From contig JAKISY010000039.1 in assembly GCA_021648365.1 (NCBI GenBank), forward strand, positions 1 to 38,988: 38,988 nucleotides of DNA. The letters are read 5' to 3'. The stretch is from Verrucomicrobiales bacterium (lineage in GTDB: Bacteria; Verrucomicrobiota; Verrucomicrobiia; Verrucomicrobiales; DEV007). The notes under the pieces were generated by a model. The model ran no database searches and was not told the origin of the DNA. It saw nothing but the letters and a program-made list of their open reading frames with translations. Shown piece by piece: positions 23,537 through 31,620 of the stretch. Numbering within the stretch: the first letter of the stretch is position 1; the number at the start of each line of letters is the position of its first letter. Made by a program: the position numbers and the translations under genes.

Positions 23537-26011
23537 TCAGTTGGGGTCAGTGATAAATTTCTGGCAATTGCTACATTGAGCGAAACGATATTTTTCAAGT
23601 TCCAGCAACACTGATTTGATGGGTTGAATGGAACAATGTGGACAGGCAGTCCTCCCAAGAACCCTAGGCTTGAGTTGTGGAATGATTTCACTATCCACAA
23701 ACTGCTTATAACATTTACCCGCAGGAATGCTCCAAAGCGGCAAATCCTCAGAAACAGGTTGCCCTGAGTCCAGCGCTTGCTGAATCTCCTTGAGTTGTTG
23801 GTCGGTCGTGGGAACCGACAGCATAGTTTTTACCGCAGCACGTAAATCCACAGCAGAATTGAGAAGTGATGTCAGGTTGGTCACCAATGGAGCATTATTC
23901 GTGTCAAAAATTTCCAAAGACTCAAGCAAACTCATCTCAGTCGCACCTTTAGTATAACGATCAACTTGTTCGTGAAGGCGCGAGAGTGAGCGCTCTGGAC
24001 TTTGAGAAGAACGGTCAATTTCTAGCGCAGCCAGAGTCGCTGTGGCGGCAAACACATGGTAGCTGAGTGCTTCCCTACTATTCTCAATGGTTTGGCCACG
24101 AAGCGCCTGCGTTAGCCAATGCCTGACAAAAGGCTCGACATCTTCTAAACGCTTGAGTCGGTCGATCAAAACCAATAACGATACTTCAAACCACATGCAT
24201 AGAGCCGCCGAACGGTTTTCTCCAGGTCCCAAAGAATGTGTCAGGCCTTCCATACGATCCTGGAATTCCTTGTATGCCTTTGCCAGGCCCCTTTCTTGAC
24301 GCTCTTGTTCCTGGTCTTCTTTTTCCGTCTGCTTCTCATCATCAACCTCCCTACTTGGGCTAGCGACCCTCTTCGCGTTTTCTCGAGCCCCCTCAATCAA
24401 TCGACGGCGCAATTGCTCCATCATCTGGTTAAAAGTCCGGTCAAATTCGGTATCATCTCCGCTTCCGACACTATCGAATTCGAACCCACCAACAAAAGTT
24501 CCCAGGGTTTCCGTGGCTACCCGTTGATCTTCTAATATTGCCGTTTCATCTTCTGATGATTGAGTTTTAGAACTTTTTGAGGCGATCCGTTCGGCGAATG
24601 CAGGCAAGTGCTTGTTCGCGCTAAGAGCCAAATAACGGAGCAGCTCGGCATCATCATCGAGTTCAGCATCCGAACTCATCATCCGCATCATCAGCGAAGG
24701 GCTAAGATAGCCCCTCCGAGAAGTTTGCAGTAAGGGCTCCACGTGCACCCAACCTGATCCTTGTCTATCTGCTTGAACAACAGTGATCTGGACACCTGAA
24801 GAGAATGCAAATTCTTCCGCGTAATCCGGAGACATCCGGAATCGTCCGTGATCATTGACAGTAGTTATATTTTCGCTGGAAAAGCCATCTGGCTTTGTGA
24901 GAATAATCTGCCATTCACCTTGGACTTTCCCTTTTGCTGCTATCTCTCCAGATACCTGCCCGTCATGATGCAAAACGCCATGAACAAACACCCTCTGACC
25001 GAGTCCTGCACCTCTGAATGACAACGATTCGTAAGTTGCTGGTGCATCGGTTTTTTTCCAACCTAAGCTTGCTTCTACATTTTTCGGAGCAATCCGCAGC
25101 ACGGCTGCCTCGATATTATCAGAAGTCATCAGTGATTTACGGGTCGCATTCACGCTCCCCGAAATAATCACTTTGTCTCCCGAATCCAAAACGATGACAA
25201 ACCACTTGGCATGAAGCGAACGCGTGTCCTCTGGGCAGTCAATATAAGCAGCCTGAATTTCGACATCTGACTGACGGCAATTAGAGAAAGGGAAAGTCGT
25301 GCGCTCTTCCCTCCCTGGCAATAATCCCACCACCAATCGAGAACAATTTAACATCTCGGCGAAAGCAAGAATACCTTTCGCATCCGGATCATAAAACGGG
25401 GAAAGCACTCTTACCTCCTTCACTCCGCCCAATCCTTCAACTAGCTCTGCAATCTGCTCGCCAATAGGGCGTTCCACTGAATGCAGCAAGCGAGGCAAAT
25501 CAGGAAAATCTGGCAATTTAGTAATGAGACCATCGAGCGACCGTTCCCTCCAAGAATTAATCCAAGTAGTGTCGGGCAGCCATAAATCCTCACGCTTAGA
25601 CAATAAGTCTAGCATGTCTGCAAAATCAGCGAAGATTTGACCGTCTACAGTTTTACGAAAAACTTCCAAACACTCGACATTTCGTCCATACCCTCCAAAA
25701 GTCAGATTGCCGCTACCGACCAACAATACGTCATCCTCTTTGCCAGAGAGATAGGATATTTTTGGGTGAAACACTCCGTTATCGAGCGCTGCAGGCAAAA
25801 GCCGGTATTCATTTCCCACTCGATGGCTTTGTCTTTCGCTAAGGGACATCTCGTAGCCATCAACATCCGCAACCAACTGAATATCCCGGCACCCGCCCTT
25901 TGACAAGCCCTCCTTCAGAAGCTGCGTTTCAAAAAAACTTAAGCTTAGCGCATAGGTGGTAAAAAGAGCTCTATCCCATTCTCCCTCTGTGATAATACTG
26001 ATTGGTGTCAT
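23537..26011 (-). CDS. Phospholipase-D-type protein with C-terminal zinc ribbon
   Basis: An 824-residue protein. The N-terminal 300 residues carry two PLD-superfamily half-sites: FHPKISYL (H82, K84) with GSGN (99-102), and LHAKWFVIV (H267, K269) with GSVN (285-288). In this superfamily the two histidines form one active site that cuts phosphodiesters; soluble versions in defence and restriction loci are usually nucleases. A beta-rich region (about 320-430) and a charged helical region (KQTEKEDQEQERQERG near 560-580) follow. The end is a four-cysteine zinc ribbon (C790/C793, C813/C816). No ATPase is attached. It lies first in the cassette operon. Cleavage of nucleic acid is inferred; lipase activity is not excluded. 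Confidence 0.75.
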   Translation of the reverse strand: MTPISIITEGEWDRALFTTYALSLSFFETQLLKEGLSKGGCRDIQLVADVDGYEMSLSERQSHRVGNEYRLLPAALDNGVFHPKISYLSGKEDDVLLVGSGNLTFGGYGRNVECLEVFRKTVDGQIFADFADMLDLLSKREDLWLPDTTWINSWRERSLDGLITKLPDFPDLPRLLHSVERPIGEQIAELVEGLGGVKEVRVLSPFYDPDAKGILAFAEMLNCSRLVVGLLPGREERTTFPFSNCRQSDVEIQAAYIDCPEDTRSLHAKWFVIVLDSGDKVIISGSVNATRKSLMTSDNIEAAVLRIAPKNVEASLGWKKTDAPATYESLSFRGAGLGQRVFVHGVLHHDGQVSGEIAAKGKVQGEWQIILTKPDGFSSENITTVNDHGRFRMSPDYAEEFAFSSGVQITVVQADRQGSGWVHVEPLLQTSRRGYLSPSLMMRMMSSDAELDDDAELLRYLALSANKHLPAFAERIASKSSKTQSSEDETAILEDQRVATETLGTFVGGFEFDSVGSGDDTEFDRTFNQMMEQLRRRLIEGARENAKRVASPSREVDDEKQTEKEDQEQERQERGLAKAYKEFQDRMEGLTHSLGPGENRSAALCMWFEVSLLVLIDRLKRLEDVEPFVRHWLTQALRGQTIENSREALSYHVFAATATLAALEIDRSSQSPERSLSRLHEQVDRYTKGATEMSLLESLEIFDTNNAPLVTNLTSLLNSAVDLRAAVKTMLSVPTTDQQLKEIQQALDSGQPVSEDLPLWSIPAGKCYKQFVDSEIIPQLKPRVLGRTACPHCSIQPIKSVLLELEKYRFAQCSNCQKFITDPN

Positions 26012-26015
26012 ACTC

Positions 26016-26044
26016 TATTAATCCGCCAGTTCGTAAATTGCCAA
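26016..26044 (-). promoter_or_regulatory. Predicted promoter of the PLD cassette
   Basis: On the minus strand TTGGCA (complement of 26039-26044) and TTAATA (complement of 26016-26021) are 17 bases apart. The -10-like box ends only four bases before the ATG, so the message would be leaderless or nearly so. The promoter lies wholly inside the cassette, before the right repeat. Confidence 0.35.
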
Positions 26045-26055
26045 CTTTCTAACTA

Positions 26056-26127
26056 AAACCAGCGACTCCGCGCGATCACGTTTTGCACGCGCCAAACGCA
26101 GAGGGAAATGACGACTTAATCCTCAGC
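26056..26127. repeat. 72-bp direct repeat, right copy
   Basis: A perfect copy of 21843-21914. Here the plus strand holds an orphan duplicate of the final codons of the VWA gene (TSDSARSRFARAKRRGK and TGA at 26109-26111), with no gene body upstream. The minus strand provides the genuine last codons and stop of the intact DUF2007 gene. Confidence 0.95.
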
Positions 26128-26370
26128 TACGTCGTCCACATCTCCGATGGGTTCGATCTCATCAAAACCATGTTCTATGATTTGCAAGGCTTCCTCTTCG
26201 TCCTGGTCTGAAACTTGCAGGCGAACCCCTCCCGCTTGTCCCATAAAAAAATGAGGCGTTATCGTCGCACTATAGTCATCAGGGATGAATGCCTCGATGC
26301 CAGCAGAACCCAACAGCATTCTCATATTTTGAGCCTGTTGAATACTAGCTAAGTTAGCGACGGTGATCAT
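26116..26370 (-). CDS. DUF2007-type small protein
   Basis: An 84-residue protein with the DUF2007 pattern: MITVANLASIQQAQNMRMLL at the start, a central GIEAFIPDD, GGVRLQVSDQDEEEALQII, and an acidic tail. Family members are small ferredoxin-fold-like proteins described as putative signal-transducing proteins; the function is unknown. Its last codons are in the right direct repeat. It follows the secreted-protein gene with two bases between them, so the two are co-expressed. Confidence 0.8.
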   Translation of the reverse strand: MITVANLASIQQAQNMRMLLGSAGIEAFIPDDYSATITPHFFMGQAGGVRLQVSDQDEEEALQIIEHGFDEIEPIGDVDDVAED

Positions 26371-26372
26371 CT

Positions 26373-26939
26373 TTATTTATTCAAAGCACTGCGCACTAGT
26401 TCTTTGAAAGCTTTTTTCACTTCATCCACCGATGCCGTAGGGCCAAAAAGCTTCACAAATACATTGCCCTGACTGCTCTCCAAAACGGCTCCTAAGAGAG
26501 TGTAGTTAGGACGTGCTGTTTTCTTTCCAGCAAAAGGTCCACCCGAAGATTCCATGTAAGTTCCCGACGCAGTAAGGAAGGTCACTTTAGTTCCATTGAT
26601 CTCCACCGCTTCAGATGCAGACTTAGGCTGACCTTGAAACTGCCCCACCCAACGTTTCAAGTTATCATTGGTATCGCCCCCTTGCCCCTGACCAAAATAA
26701 TAGAAAACTGCATGCACATTTTCCAGTTTCTGCTCCTCGGTGAATTTATAAGTCAACTCACCTGCTCGCATCGAACTGCTACTAGGTTTCTCCACCCAAG
26801 GCTTGCTGTATTTAAAAATAAACGAACCCGCCATAACTTTACCATCCGCTGCCTGAGCCAAGCAAACGGCACTCGCCAAAACGGTGATCAGTAAAAAAGC
26901 CTTTTTAACAAGAGTCGTATTCATCATTCGAGTAGTCAT
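26373..26939 (-). CDS. Secreted protein of unknown function
   Basis: A 188-residue protein with a clear signal peptide (KKAFLLITVLASAVCLAQAA). The mature part (FIFKYSKPWVEK to KKAFKELVRSALNK) is a compact alpha/beta domain, about 160 residues, with no catalytic motif that I recognise. Similar short exported proteins beginning with a K-W-x-P-like segment recur in PVC-group genomes, from memory. Translation may start at 26939 or at the MM about 12-15 bases later, which gives a tidier signal peptide. It heads a two-gene operon with the DUF2007 protein and is divergent from the hydrolase gene across 115-130 bases. Confidence 0.65.
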   Translation of the reverse strand: MTTRMMNTTLVKKAFLLITVLASAVCLAQAADGKVMAGSFIFKYSKPWVEKPSSSSMRAGELTYKFTEEQKLENVHAVFYYFGQGQGGDTNDNLKRWVGQFQGQPKSASEAVEINGTKVTFLTASGTYMESSGGPFAGKKTARPNYTLLGAVLESSQGNVFVKLFGPTASVDEVKKAFKELVRSALNK

Positions 26940-27072
26940 GAGATGAACCTAAACCCGTTCTCCCCCTCTCTGCCAAACAAAATTTGCACTTTTTGAACAT
27001 TTATTTTTCACCAAAAAATCCCCACCTCTTTTTACTAGCGCATCATTCTTATCCATGCCTTACTTTGAAACC

Positions 27073-29439
27073 ATGATCTCCAACCGTTCCCCCTACCTCA
27101 TCGCCATGATCCTCACCATCTGCGTCTTATGGCTGCCGATGATCAAAGCACAAAATAACAGCAAGACAGAGATTCCACCCACTTGGGCAGTTCTAAAGAA
27201 AGCTCCCGATCAAAACCCGCTTCCCAACACTCAAGCACTGACCGATACCAGTGATCTCAGTTCGAAAATGATCGCCGGTATTGATCGTTTTTTGCTCAAG
27301 CAGATTGAGCTGGCGAAAACGAAGCGAGAAGAAAACTGGAAGCGAGATCTTTCTTCTCATGAAGCTTACGCAAAATCCATAGCAGGAAAAAGAAAGGAGC
27401 TGGCTGCCATTTTAGGCATGACGGATACGATTGTCGAAGGCAGAACCTCCATCATCGCCAGCGCACCTCGGAGCAATGACCGCAAATTTGATATCCATGA
27501 GATAAGCTGGCCTGTAATGGATGACATGAGTGGCTCCGGTTTATTACTTGCTCCCAGAAGAAGCTTACTTGGTATCATCATTGCCATCCCTGATGCCAAT
27601 CAAACAGCCGAGGATCTCGTAAGTTCAAATACTGCGGCGGGCGCTTATGCTCAACAACTGGTTCGCTCAGGATTCGGTGTCCTCATCCCTACCATCATCA
27701 ACCGAGACATCAACCAATGGACCTTAAGCAACCGGGAGTGGGCTCACCGCCCATCTTTCGAACTCGGACGAACTTTAGCCGGATACGAATTACAGAAAAT
27801 TATAGCCATCATCAACATACAATACCAAAATGACAAACAACTCCCACTCGGCATCATCGGCTGGGGCGAAGGTGGACGCCTAGCTCTCTATGCCGGAGCG
27901 CTCGATCCCCGCATCAACGTCACCGCCGTCTGTGGTTATTTTGCCTCGCGCCAAAATCTCTGGCAGGAGCCAGCCGACCGCAATACCTTCGGGCTGCTCA
28001 ATTCCTTCGGCGACGCACAAATCGCCAGCCTCATCGCTCCTCGCACCCTGATTATCGAAAATGGCAAATACCCCAGCTACTTTTATCGAGCCAATGCCAA
28101 GGATGGATTGGAATCCAAAGAAGATGCTTACACCAAACTCAAAGGCAAACCGGGCATGCTGGTCACTCCCAGTAAAAAAGAAGTTCAAAAACAATTCGAC
28201 CTAGCCCAAAGCTTCGTCGCCGGACTCAAGCCGACAAAACCCACTTTCAAGCTGATCGAATCGGATGACGCAGTATCAGAGGCAACCCTCAGCGCTTTCA
28301 TCCATTCACTCGATCCTAAATCCACCCTAGCTAAACAAAAACAAACTCTGGAACTCCCCTCCCGGCAACACGCCACTCAACGCCATGACCAGCAACTGAA
28401 CGAGATCCTGCGCCACAACCAACGCCTACTGCAGCTCGCCTACGAATCCCGCATCAACTACATGAAGGACGTCAAAACTGACAGCGTAGAGAATTTCGAG
28501 AAATCCACAATTGCCTACCGCAAAAAATTCGCCGAAGACGTCATCGGCGAATATGTCATCGACCTGCTTCCGCCCAACGCCCGCTCGCGCAAATATGAAG
28601 TCGGTCCAAAAACTGTCAGCTACCAAGTCGAAATGGACGTCTTCCCCGACGTCACCGCCTACGGCATCCTCACCCTACCCAAAGACCTGAAACTCGACGG
28701 TTCAGATAAACGCCCTGTGGTCGTCACTCAGCACGGTCTCGAAGGACGCCCACGCCACACCACCGGCGAGGAGAAATACAAGGCCTACAAGTCCTTCTCC
28801 ACCCATCTGGCAGAACGTGGCTTCATCACCTTCGCCCCACAAAACCCTTACGTGCTCTTTGACCGCTTCCGCACCCTGCAATTCAAATCCCAATCAATCG
28901 GCAAAACCCTGTTCTCCATCGCCGTGCCTCAGCATCAACAAATCACCGACTGGCTGACAAAACAACCCTACGTCGATGGCAAGAACATCGGCTTTTACGG
29001 CATCTCCTACGGTGGTAAATCCGCGATGCGCATCCCCGCCTTGGTCACCAACTACGCCCTATCCATCTGCAGCGCCGACTTCGGTGAGTGGGTATGGAAA
29101 ACCGCAGCCACCGACAAACGATCGCTACGCTACAGCTACTCCAACAAAGGTGAATACGAAATCTGGGAATGGAACCTCGGCAGCACCTTCAACTACGCCG
29201 AAATGGCTCACCTCATCTGTCCTCGTCCCTTCATGGTCGAACGCGGCCACTTCGACGGCGTGCAACCCGATGACCGAGTCGCCCAGGAATACGCCAAAAT
29301 CCGCTACCTCTATGCCGCTCAATTAAAAATCCCCGAGCGCACTCGCATCGAATACATCCTCGGCCCCCACGCTATCCACGAACAAGGCACCTACGACTTC
29401 CTTCACCAACACCTCAACTGGCCAAAGCCAAAAGAGTAG
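27073..29439 (+). CDS. Secreted tandem alpha/beta-hydrolase (acetyl-xylan-esterase/dienelactone-hydrolase type)
   Basis: An exported protein of about 788 residues (794 if the ATG at 27055 is used). The signal peptide is MISNRSPYLIAMILTICVLW followed by LPMIKAQ, which favours ATG 27073. It contains two alpha/beta-hydrolase-like domains, numbered here from 27055. In the first (about 140-390) the nucleophile elbow reads IGWGEGGRLAL, with E272 where Ser is expected. In the second (about 500-794) the elbow is GFYGISYGGKSAM with a normal Ser651, and later PRPFMVERGHFDG and GPHAIHEQGTYDFLHQHLNW supply the acid and histidine region. It probably cleaves ester groups on plant or algal polysaccharides. 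There are no operon partners; convergent decayed sequence follows. Confidence 0.8.
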   Translation: MISNRSPYLIAMILTICVLWLPMIKAQNNSKTEIPPTWAVLKKAPDQNPLPNTQALTDTSDLSSKMIAGIDRFLLKQIELAKTKREENWKRDLSSHEAYAKSIAGKRKELAAILGMTDTIVEGRTSIIASAPRSNDRKFDIHEISWPVMDDMSGSGLLLAPRRSLLGIIIAIPDANQTAEDLVSSNTAAGAYAQQLVRSGFGVLIPTIINRDINQWTLSNREWAHRPSFELGRTLAGYELQKIIAIINIQYQNDKQLPLGIIGWGEGGRLALYAGALDPRINVTAVCGYFASRQNLWQEPADRNTFGLLNSFGDAQIASLIAPRTLIIENGKYPSYFYRANAKDGLESKEDAYTKLKGKPGMLVTPSKKEVQKQFDLAQSFVAGLKPTKPTFKLIESDDAVSEATLSAFIHSLDPKSTLAKQKQTLELPSRQHATQRHDQQLNEILRHNQRLLQLAYESRINYMKDVKTDSVENFEKSTIAYRKKFAEDVIGEYVIDLLPPNARSRKYEVGPKTVSYQVEMDVFPDVTAYGILTLPKDLKLDGSDKRPVVVTQHGLEGRPRHTTGEEKYKAYKSFSTHLAERGFITFAPQNPYVLFDRFRTLQFKSQSIGKTLFSIAVPQHQQITDWLTKQPYVDGKNIGFYGISYGGKSAMRIPALVTNYALSICSADFGEWVWKTAATDKRSLRYSYSNKGEYEIWEWNLGSTFNYAEMAHLICPRPFMVERGHFDGVQPDDRVAQEYAKIRYLYAAQLKIPERTRIEYILGPHAIHEQGTYDFLHQHLNWPKPKE

Positions 29440-29443
29440 ATTG

Positions 29444-29500
29444 CAAAGCCAACATGCCGGCCAAATGAACGTCCTCATGACAACGCGTAAAGCTTAAATC
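29444..29500 (-). pseudogene. Decayed second dgoK 3' fragment
   Basis: On the minus strand 29444-29485 reads RCHEDVHLAGMLAL, against RCHEDVHMAGMLAL near the C-terminus of the intact dgoK product (30702-30743). At nucleotide level 35 of 42 positions agree and the differences are mostly third-codon positions, so this is a coding remnant, not a chance word. Upstream the frame stays open for a few more codons (YSDLSFT) without clear similarity. It overlaps nothing else and lies 5 bases after the hydrolase stop, on the other strand. Confidence 0.6.
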
Positions 29501-29578
29501 AGAGTAACTCTTGACTTCGCCTATCTGCACTGCGTTTGGTTCAGGTGGGAGAGTAAAAGAAATGCGTGTGTTTGGAAA

Positions 29579-29650
29579 GTAGGGTGGGTGTCCTCACCCG
29601 CTCCCTTTTACAGCTAGATCGCAATCAGCGGGTGAGGACACCCACTCTAC
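29579..29650. repeat. Strong intergenic hairpin repeat
   Basis: Two 24-base arms (29579-29602 and 29627-29650) are complementary at 23 of 24 positions around a 24-base loop; the core is GGGTGTCCTCACCCG. It has no T tract and so is not a classical terminator. It looks like a REP/BIME-style dispersed element. The remaining spacer, 29651-29866, is AT-rich and shows no gene I can support; it presumably holds the promoter of the next gene. Confidence 0.75.
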
Positions 29651-29896
29651 CTCAATCTTTCCACAGCATGGCTCGTGGATATTTCTATGTATCAAGTTTG
29701 CTTGATGATGGAAGCAAGTGTGAGGAGACCTGGACAGTCATCATTGAATAATTTATTTCCCTATCCACCTTATCCGCTGTTAAGCTCTTATGAAATGGTT
29801 CACATAGACCTGAATATTTACAAATCAGAAAAAAATTGATTTAAAATTTCAAGATAAAACGCTCATATGTTCCCTAAGTCTTTTTTCAATTTAGCA

Positions 29897-30634
29897 ATGA
29901 AATACACGATTCTAATTTACCTGTTTTGTTGGACAAGTATTGCTGCCAACGCAAAGCTCCCTGTATTTTCTCCTGATGTGATTACATTGGATTTTAGTAA
30001 TGGTCATTCAATCGATGCTTTCAAAAAATCAGGGATTAAGCTTAACGATATAAGCAGCTCATCGAGGAAAAGTTTTTCTTATCAAAACCAATCGCTAATC
30101 ATCAAACTTCCAGGAGGAAGAGTGTTTAAACAGAAAGTTAGGCTTGGCATTGCTGATGGAAACGATGGAGAGTTAATCAAAATTACTACTGCTGGTGTCG
30201 TCATGCCACATGACGAGGCTTACCAAGTAGCCAAAAAAGTTCATCTCAATTTAGGTTTACCAACCGATAAGCTTGATCAGTGGTATGGGTCTGAAAAGAA
30301 CCAAGGTCGCAATGCCAACGGCTATAGTATTAGTGCCAATAAGTTGATGTATCCTAGAGTGAGCCTGTCGATAAGAAGTAGCATGAATAAACTTTACCCC
30401 TGGGTGCTAGGCTTGAAAATCTCCTGGTATTGGAAAAAACACCGCGATTGGGACGAAAAACGTGCCAACCGAGAAAACACACGACCGTTGCCACAGTATG
30501 CAACTGTCTCTTTAGAGCCACCAAGCGGAAAAAACTATGATCGCAGTGATGCTTATAATTCCTTTTTCTATTGGATTTTTATTATTGGTAGCGTGATTGT
30601 GATCGGGCTTGTTGCAAGATCGAAACGCGAGTGA
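29897..30634 (+). CDS. Exported protein with C-terminal membrane anchor, unknown function
   Basis: A 245-residue protein (255 if the ATG at 29867 is used). MKYTILIYLFCWTSIAANAK forms a signal peptide, which favours the 29897 start. The mature region has no motif I recognise; it is rich in Asn, Ser and Lys and includes a WYWKKHRDWDEKRANRE basic-aromatic patch. One C-terminal helix (FFYWIFIIGSVIVIGLVA) is followed by a short basic SKRE tail, so it is held in the membrane with most of the protein outside. Codon and base composition are visibly more AT-rich than the neighbours, which suggests later acquisition. It converges with dgoK. Confidence 0.55.
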   Translation: MKYTILIYLFCWTSIAANAKLPVFSPDVITLDFSNGHSIDAFKKSGIKLNDISSSSRKSFSYQNQSLIIKLPGGRVFKQKVRLGIADGNDGELIKITTAGVVMPHDEAYQVAKKVHLNLGLPTDKLDQWYGSEKNQGRNANGYSISANKLMYPRVSLSIRSSMNKLYPWVLGLKISWYWKKHRDWDEKRANRENTRPLPQYATVSLEPPSGKNYDRSDAYNSFFYWIFIIGSVIVIGLVARSKRE

Positions 30635-30647
30635 ACCATTGCTCATC

Positions 30648-31604
30648 CTATTTTGAGGCGGTTTGAAAGCTATGCTTTGAATTATTCAATCCGCTGTTCA
30701 ACAAAGCCAACATACCTGCCATATGCACGTCTTCATGGCAGCGGGTATGAGGCATATCAAAATAGTCGAACGCTTGAGTATAAAGCTCAGCACTACGATT
30801 GTTGCCCATCAGATAAACCTCACCCTGAGCAAATTTCCTCGCCTCACGAATTTCATGACCGATCAATAAACCTGAAATCAAAGCTGGCAAATGTGCGGCC
30901 TCCACGCGCTGGGTTAGCATATCCGTGCGCCCAAGAAACAAATGATGCAACAACCCGCCTGAACGCCCTGAACTCTCAAGACCTCGGGTGAAGCCCCCCC
31001 TGTTCACCTGATCTCTATCGACTAGACTGCCACCCGAGATCAAACTGTCTTGAGTTAGTTTCTCAAAAGCCTCGCCAGTGAACCACGTTCGAAAAGACAC
31101 TATTTGACCACCTTCCACATTCACCCATTTGCTGTGAGTACCTGGCCCGCAGATGGTCAATGGACTCCCCTCCAGTTTCTCATTGTCCAAACCAGCCAAT
31201 AGACCGAATACTTCCACTTCCTCACCTCGCATCACGTCGGTGGCATCATCATCAAAGTCATGCCTCAAGCCTGGCACAATAAAAACCTCACCTAGCGACT
31301 CCGTTTCCACCACCGATAGCGCCGCCACCAAATCTTTCAAGCACACAGGCGTCGGACAATAAGGCACTTCTTTCCAGCCTTCACGACTGCCGATCATACC
31401 ACTCATCCATATCGGGAAATCGGGATGTTGTTTTTTCCAATCACCACACAAAGAAAATAACACCGAGTCAAAGCCTTTGCTCTTCAATCGCTTGATCCCC
31501 TGATCCGATGAACGACTTTCTGCCACCCGACCTTCGATGATCAACTTCACCCGCAGATGAGTCGATCCCCAATCCACTGCTATCAAAGATCCTTTTGTCA
31601 TCAT
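30648..31604 (-). CDS. dgoK: 2-dehydro-3-deoxygalactonokinase
   Basis: A 318-residue sugar-acid kinase that phosphorylates 2-dehydro-3-deoxy-D-galactonate in the DeLey-Doudoroff pathway. Family signatures are all present: N-terminal AVDWGSTHLR (phosphate 1), MSGMIGSREGW, MRGEEVEVFGLLAG, GPGTHSKWV (phosphate 2 region) and the C-terminal CHEDVHMAGMLALLN. The length is normal. The aldolase dgoA, dehydratase and galactonate transporter are not in the window. It is the last gene of the rim-type operon, 16 bases after the deacylase stop, a partnership not expected from its pathway. A decayed copy of its 3' end lies 1.2 kb away. The sulfatase and esterase of the window would fit growth on galactose-rich sulfated algal polysaccharide. 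Confidence 0.9.
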   Translation of the reverse strand: MMTKGSLIAVDWGSTHLRVKLIIEGRVAESRSSDQGIKRLKSKGFDSVLFSLCGDWKKQHPDFPIWMSGMIGSREGWKEVPYCPTPVCLKDLVAALSVVETESLGEVFIVPGLRHDFDDDATDVMRGEEVEVFGLLAGLDNEKLEGSPLTICGPGTHSKWVNVEGGQIVSFRTWFTGEAFEKLTQDSLISGGSLVDRDQVNRGGFTRGLESSGRSGGLLHHLFLGRTDMLTQRVEAAHLPALISGLLIGHEIREARKFAQGEVYLMGNNRSAELYTQAFDYFDMPHTRCHEDVHMAGMLALLNSGLNNSKHSFQTASK

Positions 31605-31620
31605 TTTTCAATCAAAATTC

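Larger units (their letters stand above)
21843..26127. mobile_element. Two-gene cassette between perfect direct repeats
   Basis: Two minus-strand genes are bounded by 72-bp direct repeats; one repeat unit plus insert is 4213 bases. Collapsing the repeats would restore a compact convergent pair, the VWA gene and DUF2007 gene with four bases between stop codons, so the insert left both genes whole. No integrase, transposase, inverted terminal repeat or tRNA is present, so entry was either recombination in trans, homologous exchange with a relative carrying the cassette, or excision-capable att-like repeats served by a remote recombinase. Inside, the base composition looks lower in GC than the surroundings by eye. 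Confidence 0.75.

Noticed and set aside
23530..23700. N-terminal extension of the 529-residue cassette protein
   Set aside because: It would overlap the end of the PLD gene including its zinc-ribbon codons; the ATG at 23529, 7 bases after the PLD stop, is far more natural.
21843..26127. Transposon with terminal inverted repeats
   Set aside because: The flanking 72-bp sequences are in direct, not inverted, orientation, and no transposase is encoded.
29668..29751. 27-codon ORF (MARGYFYVSSLLDDG...)
   Set aside because: It is short, unrecognised and follows the hairpin repeat directly; I cannot support it as a gene. It could be a leftover of a decayed gene.
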